Shown here piece by piece: positions 1 through 4,929 of a stretch of 6,487 nt of DNA (position 1 is its first letter; each line of letters begins with the position of its first letter). Origin of the DNA: DAONDQ01 sp035402645. Lineage in GTDB: Bacteria; Cloacimonadota; Cloacimonadia; Cloacimonadales; DAONDQ01. The position numbers were made by a program, and so were the translations under genes. The stretch spans positions 1 through 6,487 of the forward strand of contig DAONDQ010000145.1 of NCBI GenBank assembly GCA_035402645.1. The letters run 5' to 3'. Under the pieces are notes generated by a model, which did no database searches, was not told the origin of the DNA, and saw nothing but the letters and a program-made list of their open reading frames with translations.

Positions 1-21
1 CCTCCCTTTACAAATGGGAGG
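1..21. repeat. Short inverted repeat at window edge
   Basis: CCTCCC (1-6) is the exact reverse complement of GGGAGG (16-21), with a 9-nt T/A-rich loop. No T-run follows on the + strand, and on the - strand the T-rich stretch would precede the stem, so this does not look like an intrinsic terminator. The left side may be truncated by the window start. It could be the tail of an upstream gene's 3' structure or part of an intergenic repeat. Confidence 0.4.
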
Positions 22-42
22 GAAAATAAAAAGGATGCACTT

Positions 43-80
43 CGCCCTTCGAAGTCGAACTTCGAACTTCGAACTTCGAT
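43..80. repeat. Heptanucleotide tandem array, unit CGAACTT
   Basis: Three exact copies of CGAACTT lie at 56-62, 63-69 and 70-76, followed by a partial CGAT (77-80). Upstream are two degenerate units, CGCCCTT (43-49) and the 6-nt CGAAGT (50-55). The period is 7 nt, which is not a multiple of 3, and no ORF spans it, so it is non-coding. The unit is rich in the palindrome TTCGAA and could form small alternative hairpins. It is the first of three period-7 arrays in the window. Confidence 0.85.
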
Positions 81-148
81 AACCCCTACGGCGCGAGATG
101 AAGAGCGCATAAAATTGAGAGTTTTCGCTTGATAATACGTAAGATTTT

Positions 149-154
149 AAGGAG
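149..154 (+). promoter_or_regulatory. sppA ribosome binding site (fixes start at 161)
   Basis: AAGGAG lies 6 nt upstream of the ATG at 161. An in-frame TTG at 155 directly abuts this Shine-Dalgarno sequence and cannot be its start, so the ATG two codons later is preferred. Confidence 0.85.
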
Positions 155-160
155 TTGATT

Positions 161-1882
161 ATGAATAACAAATGGACCATTTCGGCTATTGTTATCGTCA
201 TTGCCATGATTTTTTGTATGTTCTGGATGATGCATGTGATGACAAAACCTTTTAAACAGACTGAAACGGTAAAGGTGTCACCTGATTCCTACCTGGTGAT
301 CAAATTGAGCGGGCAGATCCCTGAATTTTCACAAGTATTGATGGGATTCTTTGGACAGGATCAGCCAACAGTGTTCGAGCTCAAAGAGAAGATACTCAAG
401 GCGGCAACTGACAGCAAGATCAAGGGGATTATCCTGAAGCCTTCAGGAGTCATGATCGGTTACGCCGGGGCACATGAACTCACATCTGCCCTGGAGAAGT
501 TCAGGGGTACGGGGAAAAAGGTATATGCCTACATTCAGATGGGATCAACGAAAGACTATTTTCTTTGTGCAGGTTCGGACAAGATATTCATGAATCCTTC
601 GGAATCGGGAGGTCTGCTTTTCACAGGAGTTGGCGGACGTCTTACCCTGATGAAAGACCTATTCGATAAGCTGGGAATCACGATGTACGTTGCACAGGCT
701 GGGAAATTCAAGGGTTATACCGACCTGTACACAAAAAACACACTCTCACCCGACCTGAAGAGCAATATGTCATTGCTGTTCGGTGATATCTACGAAAGAC
801 TGATCGCTGATCTTTCCAAGAAGAGGAATGTTTCAGAAGATAAGATGAAATGGATATTCGAGCAGAGAGAAGATATATTCATGACCGGGAAGACGGCAAA
901 GTCCTATGGTTTGGTGGATTCCCTTGTTTATGAAGATGACCTTTATGACGTGCTGAATATTCCCAAGCAAAAGAGAATACCGGTCAGTGATTACCAGATA
1001 TTCCTTCGTCCAAACTTGGGTGACAAGGTTGCTGTGATCTATGCATATGGTTCGATCATGCCGAATGCGGGAAATAACTTCAATACACAGACCATTAATG
1101 CGAAGGATTTCAAGAAGACCATCGACATGGTGAAGGATGATCCAACCATCAAGGCAGTCGTCCTGAGAATCAATAGTCCGGGCGGCTCTTCCCTGGAATC
1201 GGACATCATCCTGAATCAGCTTCGCAAACTGAAGAATATACCGATTGTGGTATCCATGGGTGATGTGGATGCTTCTGGCGGATATTATATCACGACAGCC
1301 AGCAAATACGTGTACGCCGACCCTTATACCATCACAGGTTCCATAGGTGTGGTTTCCATGATCCCCAAGTTTGACAAGATGGGGAAGAAGATTGGGATTC
1401 ATTCCGAAGGCATCACATATGGAAAATTCAGTGATATCTACGATATGTGGAGTCCCATGACTGCTGATTCCTACAATGCCCTGCAGAAGAGTACGGAAAG
1501 TATCTATACCGAATTCAAGGGCTATGTGGGGAAGAGCAGAAACATGACTCCTGATGCAGTGGAAGCAGTTGCCCAGGGGCAGGTGTGGTCTGCCGTACGG
1601 GCAAAGAACAACAAACTGGTGGATGAGATCGGAACTTTGGATAATGCTGTCGGCAAGGCTGCGGAATTAGCTCATTTGAAGACTGTGAATGTGATTTATT
1701 ATCCGAAGCAGCGTACCATTATCGATGTGATCATGGAACAGAGATTCGGCAAGGGAGCATTGAGTTCTGCCATTGAACATGCAGTGGCAAAGGAGATGGG
1801 CACAGAGAAGGCGATTGAGTTGAAACAACTGATATCTGATGATCCACGCCAGATGCTGATGCCTTTCATCCCTGAATTTTAG
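161..1882 (+). CDS. sppA: Signal peptide peptidase SppA, 67K type
   Basis: Membrane-bound serine protease that degrades signal peptides left in the membrane after secretion, with the active site outside the cytoplasm. Starting from ATG 161 (573 aa), an uncleaved N-terminal anchor spans about residues 5-27. Two ClpP-like repeats follow, about 43-265 and 287-515, the architecture of the long tetrameric form known from E. coli. The predicted catalytic lysine is K184, in the GKFKGYTD segment of the first repeat. The nucleophile is S372, in DASGGYY of the second repeat. The conserved TGSIGV segment follows at about 392-397. The Lys-in-repeat-1, Ser-in-repeat-2 split is the family hallmark, and both are present, so the enzyme should be active. 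No terminator follows, so transcripts may run into the RNase gene. The name is secure; substrates are inferred from the family. Confidence 0.95.
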   Translation: MNNKWTISAIVIVIAMIFCMFWMMHVMTKPFKQTETVKVSPDSYLVIKLSGQIPEFSQVLMGFFGQDQPTVFELKEKILKAATDSKIKGIILKPSGVMIGYAGAHELTSALEKFRGTGKKVYAYIQMGSTKDYFLCAGSDKIFMNPSESGGLLFTGVGGRLTLMKDLFDKLGITMYVAQAGKFKGYTDLYTKNTLSPDLKSNMSLLFGDIYERLIADLSKKRNVSEDKMKWIFEQREDIFMTGKTAKSYGLVDSLVYEDDLYDVLNIPKQKRIPVSDYQIFLRPNLGDKVAVIYAYGSIMPNAGNNFNTQTINAKDFKKTIDMVKDDPTIKAVVLRINSPGGSSLESDIILNQLRKLKNIPIVVSMGDVDASGGYYITTASKYVYADPYTITGSIGVVSMIPKFDKMGKKIGIHSEGITYGKFSDIYDMWSPMTADSYNALQKSTESIYTEFKGYVGKSRNMTPDAVEAVAQGQVWSAVRAKNNKLVDEIGTLDNAVGKAAELAHLKTVNVIYYPKQRTIIDVIMEQRFGKGALSSAIEHAVAKEMGTEKAIELKQLISDDPRQMLMPFIPEF

Positions 1883-1883
1883 T

Positions 1884-2007
1884 GGCTTTTCAAGCGGATC
1901 ACGCTATTATATCCTCAAAGAAAGTCCGGATATGACTTTCAACTGAATGTCACCAGTTTTCATGCTGGTTATGTGTCATTCTGCGTTACCTCTCGCTTGA
2001 AAATGCC
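1884..2007 (+). ncRNA. Candidate structured RNA element (branched fold)
   Basis: TTTTCAAGCG (1887-1896) is the perfect reverse complement of CGCTTGAAAA (1994-2003). GGC (1884-1886) with GCC (2005-2007) extends this to 13 bp with one bulged T (2004). Inside lie ACGC (1901-1904) with GCGT (1983-1986), a 7-bp hairpin with a 7-nt loop (1920-1926 with 1934-1940), and a second arm made of GAATG/CATTC (1945-1949, 1977-1981) and ACCAG/CTGGT (1952-1956, 1965-1969). All pairings are compatible, giving a closed junction with two arms. ATATCC (1909-1914) could instead pair with the first hairpin's loop (1928-1933), an alternative fold. I recognise no known RNA family. It would be carried only on transcripts reading through from sppA, because the promoter lies at its 3' edge. 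A small mobile element with terminal inverted repeats is an alternative, though no target duplication is visible. Confidence 0.4.
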
Positions 2008-2026
2008 TTGACCCATACTCTATAAT
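1997..2026 (+). promoter_or_regulatory. Sigma-70-type promoter for the RNase gene
   Basis: TTGAAA (1997-2002) and a perfect TATAAT (2021-2026) are separated by 18 nt. Transcription would start near 2033, giving a leader of about 30 nt. The -35 box lies inside the 3' arm of the upstream inverted repeat, so DNA-level binding or folding there could affect it. Confidence 0.75.
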
Positions 2027-2062
2027 TTTATAGATGGTTTTTATTATTGTAAGGAATTAAGA

Positions 2063-3565
2063 ATGTTAAATGAAATTATCATAAATATCCACCCATTCGA
2101 AAAAAGGGTGGCAATACTGGAAGACGGCAAACTTGTTGAGCTTTTTGTCGAAAAAAAGAACAAACAGAATGTTGTCGGCAACATTTATAAGGGAATTGTG
2201 AAGGATGTGCTTCCCGGCATGGGTGCTGCCTTCATTGATATCGGACTCGAGAGAACCGCTTTTCTGCACTATTCGGACATCGTGGTTGACTTCCTCGATT
2301 TCTTTGATTCAGAACAACCAAGACATCATCGCTTTGGTGATTCATCCAAGATCGGAGAATTGCTGAAACCGGGACAGGAGATCGTTGTCCAAGTGCACAA
2401 GGGTCCCATTGGGAATAAAGGCGCACGTATGACAGGGCAGATCTCGATTCCCGGCAAATACCTCGTATTTTTCCCCAATAAGAACCGCATTGCCTTATCC
2501 CGCAAAATCTCCTCTTCTGCTGAAAAGGGACGCATCAAGGGAATCCTGAATTCCATTAAGGATGACAATGTAGGTTTGATCGTAAGGACGGAAGCTGAAG
2601 GTTGCTCTGAAGAAGATTTCACGAATGAATATCACGCCCTGGCAAAGACTTGGCGTTTAGTGGAAAAACAATTAAAATTCGTGAAACCGCCTGAGTGTGT
2701 TTTCGATGAGAATGACCTTGCAAACACCCTCATCCGTGACCTATTCTCAAGTCATGTGGATAGGTTGGTTGTCGATAGCAAGCAATTCGTGAAGATCCTG
2801 AATTCGCAGCTCGAAGATGCTGCTCCTGAACTGATGGACAGGGTGGAATTGTACCAGGAGGATTCTCCCATATTTGATGCCTTCGGCATTGAAAAGAAGA
2901 TCGAGACCATCTTCCAATCGAGACTCTACCTGCCCAGCGGTGGAAATATCCGCATTGAACAGACGGAAGCGCTGGTGGCTGTGGATGTGAACACGGGAAG
3001 TTTCACCGGACACTCCAATTACGAGGAAACGGTCAAGAAGACCAATATAGAGGCAGCAGTCGAAATTGCACGCCAGATACGATTGAGAGATCTGAGCGGT
3101 ATCATGGTGCTCGATTTCATCGATATGGCACATGATTCAAGCAGGGAAGAAGTGCTGAATATCCTGCGCCGTGAATTGAAGCGGGACAGGGCAAAGAACA
3201 AGGTTTATCCGTTTGGACCACTCGGCTTGGTGGAAGTGACTCGTAAGCGCATGAGACCCTCTCTTGTGCTGAGTTATTCAGAACCATGTCCGCATTGCAA
3301 CGGCACGGGGAAGAATGTGTCCAGGGACGCAGTCGCCATGAGAATTCACAGGTGGTTGAGCCGTTCCGAGTATTTTATCGGCAACATGAATGTGCGTGTT
3401 ATCGTTCATCCCAATGTGAGAAAGTTCCTGTTGGATCATCCGGATTATATGATCAGTTTCAAGAATCGTGCGGAGTTTGTAACGGATGAGAATTTGAAGC
3501 CTGACCAGTTCAAGGTATTCCCACAGGGAGAAGATAAAGAGATTACAGAAAAATATAATCCTTGA
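2063..3565 (+). CDS. rng: Ribonuclease G/E family endoribonuclease
   Basis: Single-strand-specific, Mg-dependent endoribonuclease that prefers 5'-monophosphate RNA and acts in rRNA maturation and mRNA decay in the cytoplasm. The 500-aa protein has an S1-type RNA-binding domain at about residues 36-125. GLIVRT at 171-176 gives the expected 5'-sensor residues R175 and T176. The metal-binding catalytic aspartates are D308 (in VAVDVN) and D351 (in VLDFIDM). A CPHC zinc-link motif lies at 409-412. The Asp-Asp and Asp-Cys spacings (43 and 58) match E. coli RNase E (D303, D346, C404). It lacks the long C-terminal degradosome scaffold of RNase E and is about the size of E. coli RNase G (489 aa), hence the name; a short RNase E-like role is equally possible. 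AAGGA lies 7 nt before the ATG. The next promoter overlaps its stop codon. Confidence 0.95.
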   Translation: MLNEIIINIHPFEKRVAILEDGKLVELFVEKKNKQNVVGNIYKGIVKDVLPGMGAAFIDIGLERTAFLHYSDIVVDFLDFFDSEQPRHHRFGDSSKIGELLKPGQEIVVQVHKGPIGNKGARMTGQISIPGKYLVFFPNKNRIALSRKISSSAEKGRIKGILNSIKDDNVGLIVRTEAEGCSEEDFTNEYHALAKTWRLVEKQLKFVKPPECVFDENDLANTLIRDLFSSHVDRLVVDSKQFVKILNSQLEDAAPELMDRVELYQEDSPIFDAFGIEKKIETIFQSRLYLPSGGNIRIEQTEALVAVDVNTGSFTGHSNYEETVKKTNIEAAVEIARQIRLRDLSGIMVLDFIDMAHDSSREEVLNILRRELKRDRAKNKVYPFGPLGLVEVTRKRMRPSLVLSYSEPCPHCNGTGKNVSRDAVAMRIHRWLSRSEYFIGNMNVRVIVHPNVRKFLLDHPDYMISFKNRAEFVTDENLKPDQFKVFPQGEDKEITEKYNP

Positions 3566-3590
3566 CACAATAACCGTCAAAAAATACAAT
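3562..3590 (+). promoter_or_regulatory. Consensus promoter for rplU-rpmA, overlapping the upstream stop codon
   Basis: A perfect TTGACA (3562-3567) is followed after exactly 17 nt by TACAAT (3585-3590), one mismatch from consensus. The TGA stop of the RNase gene (3563-3565) lies within the -35 box. The predicted start near 3597 gives a leader of about 32 nt, too short for a complex ribosomal-protein leader. This fits a strongly expressed ribosomal protein operon. Confidence 0.85.
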
Positions 3591-3628
3591 GTCCAAACCT
3601 TGAAGTGAGTTAAGGAAGGAGTATAGAG

Positions 3629-3943
3629 ATGTACGCGATTGTTGATTTTAAAGGTGTGCAACTGAAAGTTGAAAAAGATACCTTGATTAAGGTTCCTTAT
3701 TTAGGCGAATTAGAAGCCGGAACCCGCATCGAGATGGACAAAGTTTTGATGATCCGTCAGGATAATGATGTCCAGATTGGACAGCCTCTTGTTCCAAAGG
3801 CAAAAGTGATTGCCGAATTCGTAGCAAATGGAAAAGACGAGAAAGTCATTGTTTTCCATATGAAGAGAAGAAAAGGCTACGCAAAGAAGAACGGACATCG
3901 TCAGCGTTATTCACAGATTAAGATCTCCGAGATCAAGAACTAA
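3629..3943 (+). CDS. rplU: 50S ribosomal protein L21 (bL21)
   Basis: Structural protein of the large ribosomal subunit that binds 23S rRNA. The 104-aa length is typical of the family. The N-terminal MYAIVDFKGVQ strand and the basic C-terminal KRRKGYAKKNGHRQRYSQIKI segment (about residues 79-99), with its invariant GHRQ, are diagnostic. AAGGAG (3616-3621) lies 7 nt before the ATG. It is the first gene of a two-gene operon with rpmA, 15 nt downstream, under a near-perfect promoter. No T-run terminator separates it from the RNase gene, so read-through from there is also possible. It shows no extension or truncation. Confidence 0.98.
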   Translation: MYAIVDFKGVQLKVEKDTLIKVPYLGELEAGTRIEMDKVLMIRQDNDVQIGQPLVPKAKVIAEFVANGKDEKVIVFHMKRRKGYAKKNGHRQRYSQIKISEIKN

Positions 3944-3958
3944 GAAGGGGACGGTAAC

Positions 3959-4222
3959 ATGGCACATAAAAAAGGTGTAGGAAGCAGTCGTAACGGTAGA
4001 GACAGTAATCCCCAGTACTTGGGCGTGAAGAAGTATGGAAGTGAAGCAGTAAGAGCGGGAAACATCATTATTCGCCAGAAAGGTACGAAATTCAAGGTTG
4101 GAAACAACGTTGGTCTTGGCAGAGATTACACGATCTATGCACTTATCGACGGTTTTGTTAAGTTTGAAACTAAAAAGGCAGGAAGAAAGTTCGTCAGTGT
4201 ATATCCGACATTGGAAAACTAA
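3959..4222 (+). CDS. rpmA: 50S ribosomal protein L27 (bL27)
   Basis: Large-subunit protein whose N-terminal tail reaches the peptidyl transferase centre and helps position tRNA ends. At 87 aa it has normal length. It opens directly with MAHKKGVGSSRNGRDSNPQ, so it lacks the cleaved N-terminal extension found in many Firmicutes, where a dedicated protease gene (ysxB/prp) lies between rplU and rpmA. That gene is absent here, which is consistent. The YLGVKKYGSEAVRAGNIIIRQ core (about 20-40) is typical. A GAAGGGG ribosome binding site (3944-3950) immediately follows the rplU stop. An intrinsic terminator follows, so the operon ends here. obgE, a frequent third member in other bacteria, is not present. 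Confidence 0.98.
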   Translation: MAHKKGVGSSRNGRDSNPQYLGVKKYGSEAVRAGNIIIRQKGTKFKVGNNVGLGRDYTIYALIDGFVKFETKKAGRKFVSVYPTLEN

Positions 4223-4242
4223 GCATCTGCCTTGAGTATATG

Positions 4243-4268
4243 AACGCCCTCAATCGAGGGCGTTTTTT
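4243..4268 (+). terminator. Intrinsic terminator of rplU-rpmA
   Basis: AACGCCCTC (4243-4251) pairs perfectly with GAGGGCGTT (4256-4264) around an AATC loop, and the run of six T at 4263-4268 begins within the stem end. It lies 20 nt after the rpmA stop and is the strongest terminator in the window. The absence of an A-tract on the 5' side suggests one-directional action. Confidence 0.93.
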
Positions 4269-4312
4269 ATTGTTGATCAATTTTCGCATTGCATTCTGAA
4301 ATCACATTTCCA

Positions 4313-4341
4313 TTGACTTATATTTTCCGTTTCTTTATTAT
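4313..4341 (+). promoter_or_regulatory. Sigma-70-type promoter for the cupin gene
   Basis: TTGACT (4313-4318) and TATTAT (4336-4341) are each one mismatch from consensus and are separated by exactly 17 nt. Transcription would start near 4348, giving a leader of about 26 nt that carries AGGAGG (4364-4369). With the terminator just upstream, this makes the cupin gene an independent unit. Confidence 0.8.
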
Positions 4342-4373
4342 GCTAAACAAAAAAATATCCCTTAGGAGGAACC

Positions 4374-4769
4374 ATGAAAGTCGTACATGCAAAAGATGTG
4401 ACTCTCGAAGAAGTCAATGCCGAAGGAGCATCTGCCACCAAAATTCGTTGGCTGATATCCCAAAAGGATGACGCCCCTAATTTTGCCATGCGTTTGTTTG
4501 AAATTGAACCGGGCGGGCATACGCCATTACATAAACATGATTGGGAACATGAAGTATTTATCGTGGATGGTGAAGGCGTCCTGGTTTTTGAAGATGGAGA
4601 AAAACCTTTCATTACTAACGATGCCATCTATGTTGAATCGGGCAAAATGCACCAGTTCAAGAATACAGGCAGCAAACTGCTGAAATTCCTGTGCATGATC
4701 CCTCATGAGAAGCCGGTTGTGAAAAAAACCATCAACCCCTTTGCAGGTGGGAAAGCGAATAATTGCTAA
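4374..4769 (+). CDS. Small single-domain cupin protein, function unknown
   Basis: A 131-aa cytoplasmic protein with one cupin beta-barrel, probably binding a metal ion. Cupin motif 1 is intact: G47-x5-H53-x-H55-x4-E60-x5-G66, giving three metal ligands, and H93 of motif 2 (ESGKMHQFKN, 88-97) would be the fourth. Motif 2 departs from the classic form, with Glu at 88 where Pro is usual. No signal peptide or second domain is present, so it is not a bicupin, and there is no DNA-binding domain as in cupin-type regulators. It ends in a lysine-rich tail, with a terminal NNC. AGGAGG lies 4 nt before the ATG, and its own promoter is close to consensus. Small cupins of this kind include isomerases, dioxygenases and sugar-binding proteins; sequence and context do not decide between these. 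Confidence 0.9.
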   Translation: MKVVHAKDVTLEEVNAEGASATKIRWLISQKDDAPNFAMRLFEIEPGGHTPLHKHDWEHEVFIVDGEGVLVFEDGEKPFITNDAIYVESGKMHQFKNTGSKLLKFLCMIPHEKPVVKKTINPFAGGKANNC

Positions 4770-4774
4770 GAGAT

Positions 4775-4818
4775 GGTAACAGGTAACAGGTAACAGGTAA
4801 CAGGTAACAGGTAACAGG
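4775..4818. repeat. Heptanucleotide tandem array, unit GGTAACA, six copies
   Basis: Six exact head-to-tail copies of GGTAACA start at 4775, 4782, 4789, 4796, 4803 and 4810, followed by a partial GG. The array begins 5 nt after the cupin stop codon, so it lies in that gene's 3' untranslated region. There is no sequence variation between copies, which suggests recent slippage expansion or active homogenisation. Copy number is likely to vary between strains. Confidence 0.95.
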
Positions 4819-4829
4819 GTAGAAAGGAA

Positions 4830-4856
4830 TTGGAAGGTGTAAGAGCGAGATACAAT
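4830..4856 (+). promoter_or_regulatory. Possible weak promoter between the two heptamer arrays
   Basis: TTGGAA (4830-4835) and TACAAT (4851-4856) are separated by 15 nt, shorter than the optimal 17. If used, transcription would start near 4863 and the CCTAGTA array would lie in the leader of the M42 gene. It is the only promoter-like pair I see between the cupin gene and the peptidase gene. Confidence 0.3.
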
Positions 4857-4881
4857 TAGCGTAATGTCTTGTCCTCTTATC

Positions 4882-4916
4882 CCTAGCACCTAGTACCTAG
4901 TACCTAGAACCTACAT
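4882..4916. repeat. Heptanucleotide tandem array, unit CCTAGTA, degenerate
   Basis: Five consecutive heptamers are visible: CCTAGCA (4882), CCTAGTA (4889), CCTAGTA (4896), CCTAGAA (4903) and CCTACAT (4910). The core CCTA is constant, and variation falls in the last three positions. The array ends 13 nt before the M42 start codon, just ahead of its ribosome binding site. Rotated to TACCTAG, the unit shares TACCT with the reverse complement of the GGTAACA array (TACCTGT), so the two arrays are related and inverted. Confidence 0.88.
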
Positions 4917-4929
4917 AATAGGAGACATA

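Larger units (their letters stand above)
1..160. other. Intergenic region upstream of sppA
   Basis: No gene is visible here. The region holds a 6-bp hairpin at the window edge (1-21), a degenerate CGAACTT heptamer array (about 43-80), and a weak A/T-rich stem (AGCG 104-107 with CGCT 126-129, plus AAAA 111-114 with TTTT 122-125). A possible -10 GATAAT lies at 131-136, but no convincing -35 sits at the right distance, so I do not call a promoter. The sppA ribosome binding site closes the region. Whatever lies upstream is cut off by the window edge. Confidence 0.6.
1883..2062. other. Intergenic region between sppA and the RNase gene
   Basis: This 180-nt gap has no ORF with a plausible start. 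Its first two thirds are occupied by an inverted-repeat element with internal hairpins (1884-2007). The last third carries a sigma-70-like promoter and the ribosome binding site AAGGA (2051-2055), 7 nt before the ATG at 2063. No intrinsic terminator with a T-run is present for sppA. Confidence 0.75.

Noticed and set aside
1..21. Intrinsic terminator at the window edge
   Set aside because: The 6-bp stem is not followed by a T-run on either strand.
155..160. In-frame TTG start for sppA at 155
   Set aside because: It directly abuts the AAGGAG Shine-Dalgarno (149-154), leaving no spacer; ATG 161 is 6 nt away and optimal.
833..1402. 189-aa antisense open frame inside sppA
   Set aside because: It lies wholly opposite a well-conserved coding region, has no ribosome binding site I can see, and its translation shows no recognisable domain.
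1884..2007. Miniature transposable element with terminal inverted repeats
   Set aside because: Not excluded, but no flanking target-site duplication is visible, and no second copy is in the window; a structured RNA or operator pair fits as well.
2008..2026. TTGACC (2008-2013) as -35 for TATAAT (2021-2026)
   Set aside because: Only 7 nt separate them; TTGAAA at 1997 gives a normal 18-nt spacer.
3591..3628. L21 leader or other regulatory RNA ahead of rplU
   Set aside because: The leader from the mapped promoter pattern is only about 32 nt and shows no stable stem.
3278..3661. 127-aa antisense frame spanning the RNase 3' end and the rplU promoter
   Set aside because: It overlaps conserved RNase residues and a strong + strand promoter; its translation is low-complexity and unrecognised.
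4527..4889. 120-aa antisense frame with a repeated LLPVTCY-like motif
   Set aside because: The peptide repeat is simply the GGTAACA array read through three frames (7 codons per 21 nt); the rest is antisense to the cupin gene.
4775..4916. CRISPR array
   Set aside because: Units are 7 nt and contiguous with no spacers, and no cas genes are present.
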